From Metopolophium dirhodum (taxonomy: Eukaryota; Arthropoda; Insecta; Hemiptera; Aphididae), in NCBI RefSeq assembly GCF_019925205.1, contig NC_083562.1, positions 30,256,001-30,320,000 of the forward strand: a stretch of 64,000 bases of DNA, given 5' to 3'. Positions 36,049-47,880 of this stretch are shown one piece after another. The notes beneath the pieces were generated by a model. The model did no database searches. It was not told the origin of the DNA and saw nothing but the letters and a program-made list of their open reading frames with translations. Position 1 is the stretch's first letter. The number at the start of each line of letters is the position of its first letter. The translations under genes were made by a program, and so were the position numbers.

Positions 36049-39000
36049 TTATTTGTAGTTCTTGCCAAAGTCTGCTCCTTTCTTAATGTTGGAAGCCAAT
36101 TCAGGTAAGGCAGCCTTTAGTAATTCTTTTTCAAAATCTGACAGATTTCCCATGCCAAAGTTCTTTTCAATTCCATTTTTCTAGAAAAGAATAAAAGCAA
36201 AAAATTATACACTGTCGATGGTAAAAGTAAAGCTCTTAATTGCCACTTGGATGAAGATTATTCAGCATTAACTTAAAAAAAAAAAAAAATGAGTAAATTG
36301 AATATGTTTATTCTGATATGATAATAGTTTGATGAGCGCAGAAAAATATGATTGTGTAACACCTATGTATACATAAATATGCAATATTGCAATCATGAAA
36401 CTGTTATCTTAATTTGTACAATATTATTGTATGTACCCAACAACAAAACAATTACGTTAGATTTGACTGGCATTCAATTAAATTAAATATTTTCTGTTCA
36501 TGAAAAAAAAATATAAACATATTGTTGTGGACGATAAATTCCTATGAAAATTATTCAGAATGAAATATAACAAATAATAATACAAGTATGAAATTACCCC
36601 AATAAGAACTGGTGTACTGAAGTATGGTGAGTCGGTCACTGTTGATTCTACGAATGAGCATTCTACAACATTTGATTCGCCAAGAATCGCTCTACACATA
36701 GAAGTTGTAAATTTGGCGCCTGCAAATGCCATGGACAGGGTTGCAGAACCAGCTCCAGCCTTAGCTTGTACAACTTCAGTACCTGCTTCCTGAAATAAAA
36801 TAAATATAATGCAATTATTATAAAAAATGTGTAAAAAAAATTAAGCTCAATAAGCCTAATTAAAAAAAAAAAAAGAAACATCTATTACTTGAATGCGTTT
36901 TGTAAGCTTCACAAGCACATCATGATCAAATTTCACTTGAGGTGTACATTGAGATATTAAGGGAATTATTGTTGGTCCGGAATGTCCACCAATAACAGGA
37001 ACATTCACATCGGTAGCATTAAGACACTTAAAAAAATAGGTATTTATTAATTATGTAATACATCAAATATATAATTCAAGTTATATCAATATTCAATATT
37101 TACTTTAAGTTCAGCAATGAATCTGTTTGACCGAACAATATCTAATGTAGTCACACCAAATAACCTTTTTGGATCATAAACATTAAGCTTCTTCAATATT
37201 TCTGCAGCAGCAGGTACAGCACTGTTGACCTAAATAAAATATACAAATATACACATTAAATAAAAATATCTTTGAACTCACTGTTACTAATGCTAAGTAG
37301 TGATAAACAAAATCAAGTATAAAATATAAATTAATAATGAACTGAACACAAAGCAGCAATGAAAATATAGCCATTATATTTTATGATATAAAATATTTTC
37401 CAACTATTGTGTACATATAAGAGAGGTTGTAATATTTATAAATGAGTTAGCAATTTTTATTGTCTAATATTAAACATTACATGTTAATTATTATTTATAT
37501 TTTGAACATGACTGAAATGATAAATTAAATTATTTGAATACACAGTTCATAGTTTGTCAAGTCTTGTTGAGACATTAGACATATTAACTTAAATATTGAT
37601 AGACAATGATATAGAATACTATTTTCTATCTACAAAGTAAATAAAATATTTTTATAGTAATTATAAATCCATTAAAATCTACAGCAAAGAATTTTACCAC
37701 AATTGTATTTAGATAATAAATCATATAATGAATTATGAATATGCAACCTGGAAATAAACTGGATTAGTAGCTAATAACGCCACAAGAGTGTTGGTTGATT
37801 TTTATTATAAATTAATAAAATAATTATAATTCTTTAAGAAGTCTTACTGATCCCAGTTTGGAATTAGTTAAATATCTACAAATCGATCAAAGTAATAATA
37901 ATGCCTTTAGATTGGTAAGTATCTAATTTATATAAAGCATTTTGAGAACCGTGTATATTTAAATTGTAAACTAAGAGAAGAAGATTTTTATTTATAAGTT
38001 ACAAAGTTTGTTAAAAAGACGCCAAACGTGTTGTCCCTGTGACCCTGTCTACACATAGCAACACTAAATTCAACAGAACCAATTTTGTGTTGTCAGTTTT
38101 AATATTAGAGTCAATTGACTCATAATCAGACTTGAAGGTAAGAATATTATCTAGTTTAACTTTATTGACTTTTATTGATATATTTAAATTTTAAAACGAG
38201 TTATGATGATATAAAAATTGTAATATTTTACATAGTTATGACACAATTTTAAATTAAACTATCACTATCAGTAACAGATAATATTCTTACCTATAAGTTT
38301 AATAATAGGTAAATTATTCATTCCAATATTAAATTTAAAGACACAAAATTTATTCGCTGAACTTATATTAGCTATGTTGTACGTTGTGTAAGTTTGTAAG
38401 ACAGAGACAATATTATATACGGGTTTACAGTCCTCTTAAGCAATATACTAGATGTTGGTTTAAACAAAAGCACTTTGGAATTTGCACATATCAATTAATT
38501 TTATATAATATTATAATGTACACACAATAAATTATATTATTAGTACAATAGAATTAACATTGTACCTATAATCTTATTTAGTGATTTTTCTCAAGCATCA
38601 CCATTGGTAAAAGTTTACCAACAAAGTGTACTTGAAGATTATGACTATAATAATGACTACAAAAATAGATCATTGTTCGTGGGTATAAAATCATCTTTTA
38701 AAGTAAGTATTCCAAGTAAGCATCAATTAATAAAGACAAATAAAATAGTAAATATTGCTCAAACTAGTTTTCATCTGGAAAGTGATTTCATAGTTTAGAT
38801 GATAATATTTTAATAGACATAATAGGTTTATGTATATCGTAATGAGTATTAACATACCAATATCATATGGTGATTATAGATTCTCAAAGTGAAAAAAGTG
38901 AACAACCCTCAACTTTATGGTATGTATTTATTATGGAAAGAGGAATTAAAAGTTGGCAACAGCTATCAACTGAGGGAGAGAAAATTATATCATGCAACTT

Positions 39001-42000
39001 CACCAACAAATGCTTTGAGTATTTCACAGAATAATATTGACTGGCGTAAGACATATAGGTCGAGATTTGGAATTGGTGCTTGTTTTTCAACATGTCCTGA
39101 ATATGCACACAGACATTCAAGTTCAGATGGAGGTATATCAAATTAATATCATATCAGATGGATTTTAAACTTAAATTTTCAAATATTTTTTAGCATTTAT
39201 GATTTGCAAAGTGCTAACAAAGAAAATAGAAGTGGTAGATGTCAACTATGACTTGGATGTACCGACAAAATGTGAAAATGATACTTCTTTGAGTAATACA
39301 GGTAAAGTATATGTTAAATATGATGACAACACTTTTTACCCAGAGTTTATTGTTTATTATCGTTAGTACTCTAAATATAATTCAATACTTTTTTTAAATT
39401 TATTGAAAAATAAAGATAAAAAAAAAAAAATAGAATATCAGTACTTTTAAATACATAAGTACAAAATAACATTTTTGAAAACTTCTCAAAATGTTAACAC
39501 GACTAGAAGAAAAGGTTGGGTAAGAGATTCTGAATAAAATATTTTGATTATAAATAATTAGGTAAATACTAACAATAGTTTTTGTACTAATATACTTAAA
39601 TTCAAAAATAATACACTACATTTATTACTTAAACAAAATGTAATTATTATAATTATTGTTAGACATTCACAGTAATTAAATACAGACTAAGGTCATGTTT
39701 TTTTTTATTTATCTGGTAAAAACTTATTTTTTATGTTGTATGGTTAATTCAAATATACCTAATAGGTATATACTTATTATTATTATTTTTAACTCAAAAC
39801 AGAACTAGTATTGTCATAAGAATTAAAAATTTAAAACTGAACGCGAAAATTACCACTATAAATTATAAAACAAATGTTTAATGACAAGGTTTTAGTTTTA
39901 GGTATAGTTTATTATCGACTTATTACTTTACAATAAGCTTAAGTATTCTCTATACTAAACAAATAGTTCAATTATAAAAGTAAGTACTTACTGGATTTGA
40001 TATAATTCCAACAAGAGCATGAGGACTGACTTGTCCAATAACCTTAATAATATCGCATACAATTGAAATATTTGTATTGAATAAATCGTCTCTTGTCATA
40101 CCAGGTTTACGAGGGATTCCTGCAGGGATAATAACTACATCGGTATCAGCTACTGCATCCTAAAAAAGGCAAATACATAAAAATTAAAATGTTATTAAAA
40201 TAAAATAAGTATATTAATATTAATAGTTAAAAATAAATTATACCAAATTTAAAGATTGACACCTTATTACCTAACACAATTTAGGAAGTAAAAATTTGGC
40301 AATCAAAACATTACCTTGAAACAAATAATGATTTATTTTTAGAATTTATTAAATATGTTACTGCCAAGAACCTAAGATATTGGCAATAATATATGCAAAA
40401 CTAAGGACAATGTGTTATTTATATACTAAACATATATACAATCCCTCACACACAACATTTTTCAATAACTATAGTATTATACAACAAATTAGAAGGTAAT
40501 TAAAAACTAAGTAGGTGGAATGCGGAATAAAACGTTCTGTAAATTTTATATCCATAAAAATAATGGGCTATAAAATAATTTATATACAATTTCAAAGACT
40601 TTAGTACCTATTAACTAAAATGTATTTCAGTTTATTAAACAAAAATGGTTATTTAAAAGACTAAATGTACAGGTTCCAAGCTGCTACTAGTCTCTGTGAC
40701 AGGCCACAGAAACTGGTCTGCCACGGAACAGCCTTATAAACGTAAAATCATGACTATACTGAGAGCAGTATATGTTGTGGCTGACCGCTATGGGTAGTCA
40801 CAGCTTAGAAACTGTTCCTTTACTGATAAGTACATAATTTTTCATGATTAAACAAACTAATTTCTAAAAAAAATGTAAAAATGTTAAAAATAATTGGAAT
40901 TTCAGTAAAGGAACAATAAGGTAAATTTTTAATTGTATTATTATATTATTTACCTAGATAATTGCAACTTTTTTTATGAAATGTTGTCATATAATTTGAA
41001 AATTGCAACGACATACAAATAGTACCTATCTATAAATCAATATTATATAATAATTTTCTTAATCGTCTTAAACATAACATTATATTTTTAAATTGTTTTT
41101 CTAATATAATTTCAATCAAATCTTTTATTTGATTTTAATTTAGCATAAAGAGATATTAATTTTATGTACATTATTTTGTTGGTTAATATAATTTTAACAA
41201 TCTTTACATAATGTTAAGTGATGCAATATTATTAGCAGGGCTATCCACAGATCATAAAGGTCATATTTGATTAGGGATGGAGTATTATGAATTTGAATTC
41301 TTTTTAAAGACTTAAAACCGGGTAAATATAAATTAGTTTTGGATTAAAATAAATTATAAATCAGTACCTACCTACCAATAAAATTATTTAATTTTGTATA
41401 TTTGATATATTTTTACTTTATAAGTGGGTTATTTGTATGTATGTTATTAATTATAAGTGCATATTTCACCAATTTATGCCAGCCAAAATATACTTTTTTA
41501 CTTGTTTTTTAAATTAGATAATTTCCTGATTACTAATTAGGTACCAACCATCTATTAAATACTAATTAATTCATAAATATACACACTTTTAAGCTGTCCA
41601 AACCAACATGACTGGTTACATTTGAATTGGTATCCATGTGACTTAGATCAGCAACCACACCTGGAGTTACTGGAGCAATATCATATATAGCTAAATCTGT
41701 GATGAGTGGACTTTGTTTTAACAACAACGACAGGGGTTGACCAATGCCGCCTGAACCTCCACATACTGTTACTTTTAAACCTTTCTATAAATATATCAAA
41801 GCACAAACAAATATTTTAAAAGAATACGAAGATAAATAGAAAAATAAATAAATAAATACAAACCACATGTATGAAATAAAATATTTATCAAGATTATAAA
41901 AAATATTATACAACATATTTCTCTGCAAAATACATACTTTGAAGTACCTAGGTAATAAGTTAAAGTTAATTCAAAATGATTTGGTGCAGTCATGGGCGGT

Positions 42001-42248
42001 ATTGTACACCCAACCCAATAAGGTAGAGATATAAAATAATATATTATTTATGTATCAAATACGAAGAATTATTGATTAAAGGACATTTAATATTATTAAT
42101 CAAATTGCTAACACAATGATATTATAACAACTAAATTATTTCAAATGTGTAGTACCTAGGTATCGTAATAAAAAATGTAATTTATTACCTTTGAAGAATA
42201 CTGTCTAGCTCCTTGGTTGATGATATTCTTACATACTTTGGAAAACAT
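36049..42248 (-). CDS. MDH2: Malate dehydrogenase, mitochondrial
   Basis: NAD-dependent oxidation of malate to oxaloacetate in the matrix (TCA cycle). Seven exons, all GT..AG and all phase 0: 42248-42189, 41784-41587, 40159-39992, 37229-37104, 37026-36889, 36789-36598, 36180-36049. They give 337 aa; the vertebrate enzyme is 338. Exon 1 is a 20-residue presequence (MFSKVCKNIINQGARQYSSK). The NAD-binding loop is CGGSGGIGQPLSLLLK (Gly29-Gly35), slightly unusual in having Cys28-Gly29 where GAxGGIG is common. Substrate Arg residues are in IPRKPGMTRDDL (Arg103, Arg109). The active Asp172/Arg175 are in TTLDIVRSNRF and His199 in IGGHSGPT. All key residues are present. The 2.8 kb intron 3 (39991-37230) contains a PARP-like gene on the other strand. 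Confidence 0.96.
37901..39366 (+). CDS. Stand-alone PARP-like ADP-ribosyltransferase domain, nested in MDH2 intron
   Basis: Four exons: 37901-37914, 38582-38702, 38880-39132, 39194-39366. All have GT..AG borders and consistent phases, giving 186 aa with a start at MPLDCDFSQ. Residues 46-186 look like one PARP catalytic domain of the PARP7/11/12 type. KVKKVNNPQLYGMYLLWKEE is the usual entry; KLYHATS holds His83, the NAD-binding His. FGIGACFSTCPEYAHRHS matches the FGKGIYFAxxxxxS block, with Cys113 where the catalytic Tyr normally stands. FYPEFIVYY aligns with the last motif, apparently keeping Glu180. No WWE, zinc-finger or macro domain is present. Members transfer ADP-ribose from NAD to proteins; the missing Tyr makes activity doubtful. 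Intron 1 contains a TTAA-flanked palindromic element. Splice fit and open frames argue for a real gene; expression is unknown. Confidence 0.8.
38011..38439. mobile_element. TTAA-flanked palindromic MITE (copy P1)
   Basis: Element 38015-38435 is flanked by TTAA on both sides (38011-38014 and 38436-38439). The arms are imperfect inverted repeats; paired words include AAGGTAAGAATATTATCT (about 38134) and its inverse near 38277, and the ends carry GTTGTCCCTGTG versus GTCTCTGTCTTAC. It lies in intron 1 of the PARP-like gene and in intron 3 of MDH2. Confidence 0.75.
39367..39989. other. Intron of MDH2, nothing else seen
   Basis: AT-rich intronic DNA after the PARP-like stop codon, probably with that gene's 3' UTR; AATAAA occurs at about 39531-39537. 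Confidence 0.4.
40160..41586. other. MDH2 intron 2, no nested gene
   Basis: AT-rich. A GC-richer stretch at 40670-40830 contains local inverted words (CTGTGACAGGCCACAG; GGTTCCAAGCTG versus CAGCTTAGAAACTG) and could be a decayed MITE. Confidence 0.4.
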
Positions 42249-42609
42249 TTTTAATCGTAAGACGGAATTTAAATGTAATAACAAACGAATATAATTAATA
42301 TTAAAAGGTAACTGCGAGTAGTGTTGTAACTTAGGTAGTTGTAATAATAAATAATAATACGTCCGTCGTCCGGTTAAAAACGTTTGAGGTAGACTCGAAC
42401 GTAAGTACGTCAGTGGTCAGACGGCACGAAAACGAGAAAGAAGGAACTAATTTATAGAACCTAGAAAGATGGTCGGGGGCTTCGATATTTTCCTTATCAG
42501 CAATGACGATTGACGTGGGACTACAACTGTACAACTACTGCTCTCTAGTAACTAGTTCACAAACTGTTATCACCATAATGATCGGTGATGTGAGCATATT
42601 ATTATTTTT
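42249..42609 (-). promoter_or_regulatory. Upstream region of MDH2
   Basis: Probable promoter and 5' UTR of MDH2 by position. It is locally GC-richer (42360-42560) than the surroundings. No specific site is assigned. Confidence 0.35.
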
Positions 42610-43436
42610 TTTTTATACACCATGATGGTCATTTTTACGAATTGATATTTTTAGTTAAACGAACATTTTTTTATAGATATTTGTAGAAAAAAAACTAAAT
42701 TTCAAATTTCAAATGTACAAATTTGGGGAACTTTCAAATATCTGTAGATATTCGTTTTTGAGTTACGCTGAAAAACAAAATTGATTTTGTCAAAAACATG
42801 TTTTGCGTAAAAATTCCCGTTTTTTCTTATTCTTTTTTTCCCCGGCGCTATTGAAAACTATCTTGAATTTTCAATTTTGACCTATATGCCTATTATCGAA
42901 TGGACCAACTACAGGGTGCGGTAGTCAAATCCGACGATTTGAAAAAAAAAAAATAGAAAAAACAACTTTATATTAATTTTTTGCCAAACAAATAAAAATC
43001 ACACAAGTGGAATTTTATGTTATATATTTAAAAACTTCATTTTTTAAAGATTGTGTCAGGCAAAATATGCCTTCCTTGGTTAGCCACACATATTATTACT
43101 ACTACATATATAGCTTTACTTTTGTAATACGCTTTTACCGCGAACGCACGCTGTTCATTCGACCAATGCTCCATGATTACTAAATTCCGGGTATTTAAAA
43201 GCGATAAGAACACACCCGAAATCTCTACCACTTTAGTCACGCCAACCAGTTCATGTTAAAATCGTCGGGTTTAACTGCCGCACCCTGTAGTTTCACTTTC
43301 CACCAGAAAAGAGCCTGAAGATGAAAATCGAAGCATTATTTTGACTTCTTACCGTGTACTTATCTACCTACTACACAGACACAAATAATAAAAAAAAATC
43401 ATTGTAAAATCAATACTCATAGCTCCGCTCAGAATC
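42610..43436 (+). repeat. Copy of repeat family A interrupted by a mariner-type MITE
   Basis: Shares TTTTGCGTAAAAATTCCCGT and ends in ATAGCTCCGCTCAGAATCTA. The left end is missing. The copy is split at 42910 by the 376-bp element described separately; the host sequence resumes exactly at 43290 (GTTTCACTTTCC). Confidence 0.75.
42910..43289 (-). mobile_element. Mariner-type MITE keeping a transposase N-terminal fragment
   Basis: Element 42912-43287 (376 bp) begins CAGGGTGCGGTAGTCAAATC and ends with the inverse of CAGGGTGCGGCAGTTAAACC. The inverted repeats extend about 29 bp through CCGACGATTT. It is flanked by TA on both sides (42910-42911 and 43288-43289), the target duplication of Tc1/mariner. 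On the minus strand, about 43177-43115, it reads MEHWSNEQRAFAVKAYYKS, which resembles the N-terminal DUF4817 (helix-turn-helix) region of arthropod mariner-like proteins. The rest of the transposase is deleted. Confidence 0.85.
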
Positions 43437-44010
43437 TAAAGGTACTTCATTATACAATTAAAGTTTTTTTCAAAAATATCACTGGAGTCCAATAATTCAG
43501 TAGGTACATTAACTAAGAAATTACAATCATCAATATGTGAAATTATCATCGGACAAAATTTGTTTGTAACTTGCAGTGATAAAATATTTTATATTCTACA
43601 ATATTCCATGTATTCTGAAAATAACACTTTTCTGTCAAATAACTATATTGTCTATAACGAAAATGTTTCTATCAGAAAATCGTATTTAAAGATACTGTGA
43701 TAATATAATTACATGTATCATCATTCATCAATAATTGGTTTATTAAAAATTTATTTAAAAAAAAATCAAAGCGTATTTAACTATTAAAGTAATTTAGTTA
43801 TAACTACTTATAACACTAGTTAGGAAAGTTCACTCTGCGAGCGTAGGATGTCCATGAATTTGACCCACCCACTTTCTATGATAAGACCCAAACCAATACC
43901 AAAAGTTAGCAAATAGTTAGCAAATAATAGCAAATTTACTATAGAAGTTAGCAAATCATTATTGAGGCAGTTATAAGCATTATTTATTTGGGTGGGCCAA
44001 GTTCAGGTAA

Positions 44011-44806
44011 CCCACCCACTTTGTCCGATCGTCTCCAAACAAACGCCGGTAGTTAGCAAACAGTTAGCAAATAATAGCAAATCAATTTTTGAAGTTAGCA
44101 AATCAAAATTCTATTTTTGGCAGATTTTAGAAAAAAAAATTCCAGCCCACACACTTTGTCCGATCGTCTCCAAACAAACGCCGGTAGTTAGCAAACAGTT
44201 AGCAAATAATAGCAAATCAATTTTTGAAGTTAGCAAATCAAAATTCTATTTTTGGCAGATTTTAGAAAAAAAAATTCCAGCCCACCCACTTTGTCCGATC
44301 GTCTCCAAACAAACGCCGTTAGTTAGCAAACAGTTAGCAAATAATAGCAAATCAATTTTTGAAGTTAGCAAATCAAAATTCTATTTTTGGCCGATTTTAG
44401 AAAAAAAAATTCCAGCCCACCCACTTTGTCCGATCGTCTCCAAACAAACGCCGGTAGTTAGCAAACAGTTAGCAAATAATAGCAAATCAATTTTTGAAGT
44501 TAGCAAATCAAAATTCTATTTTTGGCCGATTTTAGAAAAAAAAATTCCAGCCCACCCACTTTGTCCGATCGTCTCCAAACAAACGCCGGTAGTTAGCAAA
44601 CAGTTAGCAAATAATGGCAAATCAATTTTTGAAGTTAGCAAATCAAAATTCTATTTTTGGCCGATTTTAGAAAAAAAAATTCCAGCCCACCCACTTTGTC
44701 CGATCGTCTCCAAACAAACGCCGGTAGTTAGCAAACAGTTAGCAAATAATAGCAAATCAATTTTTGAAGTTAGCAAATCAAAATTTTATTTTTGGCCGAT
44801 TTTATA
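44011..44806 (+). repeat. 135-bp tandem array, left arm, six units
   Basis: Units are nearly identical; the main variants are CAGATTTTAG in the first two units versus CCGATTTTAG later, and GCCGGTAG versus GCCGTTAG in unit 3. As 135 is a multiple of three and the unit lacks stops in one frame, the array forms a spurious 271-codon open frame. Confidence 0.95.
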
Positions 44807-45000
44807 ATAATTAGTGAAATAATAGCAAATTATTAATTATTATTTTTGCATTACTCTTTTATATTATTTTTAGATTATGAAATACGATAGTATCCATAAT
44901 AAAACTCATATACTCATATACGATATTAGTTATTACTTATTAGGTGTAATTGTTAGTGTTTTATAAAATAGATACGTGTATGAGTATGAGTATGAGTAAA

Positions 45001-45301
45001 CGTGTTGTGTTATTTTACCACCTCAATCCAAACTAGTGGTGAAGTGCTGAAGTCCCCAACAAACATTATTTGTGTTCCATAATCCTGTTTAATATTAATA
45101 TCTTAGTCCGTTAATAGATTAACATTTGTCGTGTTCATCTTATTAGCAGTAACCACGATATGTGATGATACCAGAAGACATTAATCGTGTGAAAAAAACA
45201 CAGACTACAGAGTGTGATGCATACACGATGATTGAACACTGGTTGATCATGATCCGGTCGTAGTGTTAGTTTGGATTGAGGTGGTAAAATAACACAACAC
45301 G
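45001..45301. repeat. Hairpin inside the foldback loop
   Basis: CGTGTTGTGTTATTTTACCA and the following CCTCAATCCAAACTA at 45001-45036 recur inverted at about 45266-45301. It may be a separate MITE inserted in the loop. A TGAGTA microsatellite is next to it (44980-45000). Confidence 0.7.
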
Positions 45302-45719
45302 TTTTTTTGCTTTATGTCACTAATTAGTATATAATATTATTACAGCCAAATAATACACAGGCATGAAGTTCGTGAAAGTGATGTAGGTATTAACTATACT
45401 ATTTATAACATGGTCAAATCCCATATAATGTAGATATGAAAATATTTTTGTAACCCCCCACCCATAAAAAAGGCTTATGCACGCTACTCAAGCAGATTGA
45501 GAATATTTTAGAAGTTGTCATATCACCAAGGATACGAAAAATCATACTCATACACGTATCTATTTTATAAAACACTAAAAATTACACCTAATAAGTAATA
45601 ACTAATATCGTATATGAGTATATGAGTTTTATTATGGATATTATCGTAATTCATAATCTAAAAATAATATAAAAGAGTAATGCAAAAATAATAATTAATA
45701 ATTTGCTATTATTTGCTAA

Positions 45720-46490
45720 CTGTTTGCTAACTAACGGCGTTTGTTTGGAGACGATCGGACAAAGTGGGTGGGCTGGAATTTTTTTTTCTAAAATCGGCCA
45801 AAAATAGAATTTTGATTTGCTAACTTCAAAAATTGATTTGCTATTATTTGCTAACTGTTTGCTAACTACCGGCGTTTGTTTGGAGACGATCGGACAAAGT
45901 GGGTGGGCTGGAATTTTTTTTTCTAAAATCGGCCAAAGTGGGTGGGCTGGAATTTTTTTTTCTAAAATTGGCCAAAAATAGAATTTTGATTTGCTAACTT
46001 CAAAAATTGATTTGCTATTATTTGCTAACTGTTTGCTAACTACCGGCGTTTGTTTGGAGACGATCGGACAAAATGGGTGGGCTGGAATTTTTTTTTCTAA
46101 AATCGGCCAAAAATAGAATTTTGATTTGCTAACTTCAAAAATTGATTTGCTATTATTTGCTAACTGTTTGCTAACTAACGGCGTTTGTTTGGAGACGATC
46201 GGACAAAGTGGGTGGGCTGGAATTTTTTTTTCTAAAATCGGCCAAAAATAGAATTTTGATTTGCTAACTTCAAAAATTGATTTGCTATTATTTGCTAACT
46301 GTTTGCTAACTAACGGCGTTTGTTTGGAGACGATCGGACAAAGTGGGTGGGCTGGAATTTTTTTTTTCTAAAATCTGCCAAAAATAGAATTTTGATTTGC
46401 TAACTTCAAAAATTGATTTGCTATTATTTGCTAACTGTTTGCTAACTACCGGCGTTTGTTTGGAGACGATCGGACAAAGTGGGTGGGTTA
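45720..46490 (-). repeat. 135-bp tandem array, right arm, inverted
   Basis: Six units in the opposite orientation to 44011-44806. The unit near 45900-45965 has an additional partial copy of AAAGTGGGTGGGCTGGAATT. Units with GCCGTTAG are more frequent here (three) than in the left arm (one), so the arms are not simple exact copies. Confidence 0.9.
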
Positions 46491-46659
46491 CCTGAACTTG
46501 GCCCACCCAAATAAATAATGCTTATAACTGCCTCAATAATGATTTGCTAACTTCTATAGTAAATTTGCTATTATTTGCTAACTATTTGCTAACTTTTGGT
46601 ATTGGTTTGGGTCTTATCATAGAAAGTGGGTGGGTCAAATTCATGGACATGAGCGTAGG

Positions 46660-47690
46660 TACTAAATTCCCGATTTCAAAACGTATTTTAAGAAAACGCA
46701 ATACTTTAGTTACTATTATTCTTATTCCAAGTACGGTTTAAAAATTATTTGCAGTTGACCTTTATCTTTTGGTACCTATTTTTTAATATTGGCTAGTCTG
46801 AATCTAGGTATATAATCTATAAGGTACTCCATAAATTATATACGATACCTACATAAATATCTTAATATCGACAATCGTAACTATGTACAACTGGTAACTA
46901 ACAGACGGTCGAACACAACGGGGATATAATATGTTCTAATGACTTAAAAACTTAAACTTAAACTTATGTTTAAAAGTAAAACCTAAAAGTAACTTAAATT
47001 ATGTTTATACATATTACTTACAATAAAATATAATTAGATTACCATCTAATTCCTTAAAACAATATTTTCGTTACAGTTGCGACTTGTAACTTATGTTAAG
47101 TTACTTCCCAACACTGATTGTAAGTACCGAAATTAACTTTTGTCATCAGAGTATACTTTTGCAAGTTCACCAAATTCCCATTTTCCCAACTTACCAATAT
47201 AGTAGGTTATACCTATACCTACCCATTATAATAAATAATAAAATAATAATAATACTATTAAGGCATATGCATATCAATAACTTCAATGTTTTTTATATGA
47301 TCAATCTTTCTTGGATCACTATAGATCTTAACTTGGAATTGACTTGTGAGTTGGGATAATTTTGAGAATTTCTTTTCACAAATATATTTAAATGTACAAT
47401 AAATAATAATTATACGTCATAATTACAGGAATATTACTTATTACTTATTAGCAAATGACTAATATACATACACCCTGTATTTAAATTTAGGCATGTAAAA
47501 TGGTAAAAATATAATTTTAAAGAAAAATGTTTTATTTAAACAATTTAAAATTAGTTACCTAAACAAAAAAAAAAATATTTTCAAAAAATTTATAGTTTTT
47601 TAAATAATGAGTGTCTCACGAACTTACGTTTCATATATCTACTAATTATAATATCTTTATATAATATAATATTTTTTTTCTGTCCATGAG
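46660..47690. other. Intergenic, no gene
   Basis: AT-rich. A lone ATACACCCTGTAT word at 47467-47480 resembles a mariner-type terminus with no partner in view. Confidence 0.4.
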
Positions 47691-47880
47691 TATGTCACCG
47701 AACTCCTGCTAAACGGCTGGACCGATTTTGATGAAATTGTTCGTGTGTGTTTGAGTTGGTCTCTGGATGGTTTAGATTTAAAATTTGACCCGGCAAGTCC
47801 AACCCGGAGAGATGATCCTATAAGGATTTTGAGTTTTACGATAGAAATCGAAATTTTTTTTTATAAATGGTTGTCATTGG
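47690..47880 (+). repeat. Fragment of a widespread arthropod repeat
   Basis: Contains GAACTCCTGCTAAACGGCTG, then GACCGATTTTGATGAAATTG, a motif common to dispersed arthropod repeats. It matches, inverted, the 3' part of 12885-13840. Confidence 0.5.

Larger units (their letters stand above)
43839..46659. mobile_element. Foldback transposon with tandem-repeat arms, 2.8 kb
   Basis: Element 43848-46650 (2803 bp) starts ATGTCCATGAATTTGACCC and ends with its exact inverse. It is bounded by an exact 9-bp direct repeat GAGCGTAGG (43839-43847 and 46651-46659). Each arm is about 1.1 kb. The left arm has six 135-bp units starting at 44011, 44146, 44281, 44416, 44551 and 44686, rich in GTTAGCAAA words. 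The right arm has the same units inverted (about 45720-46490), one with a short partial duplication near 45935. The inner arm segments (44840-44990 and 45545-45700) are also inverted copies. The central loop (about 45000-45540) contains a second hairpin. A 9-bp duplication and repeat-built arms match Foldback/MULE-like elements. There is no transposase. Confidence 0.92.

Noticed and set aside
37183..37374. Minus-strand 63-codon hydrophobic frame over MDH2 exon 4
   Set aside because: It is a shadow frame across the exon-intron border; the exon is fixed by phase and MDH2 homology.
40660..40830. Hairpin in MDH2 intron 2 as a structured RNA
   Set aside because: Stems are short and imperfect, and no known ncRNA features are visible; a decayed MITE is as likely.
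43037..43240. 67-codon frame as a small host gene
   Set aside because: It lies within the TIRs of a MITE and resembles only the N-terminus of a mariner-like protein.
43992..44807. 271-codon open frame of repeated 45-residue blocks
   Set aside because: It is the tandem array of the foldback element read in one stop-free frame. The 135-bp unit length makes it open by chance; it begins inside the arm and has an inverted counterpart.
46306..46506. 66-codon frame with the same peptide on the minus strand
   Set aside because: Reverse arm of the same foldback element, not a gene.
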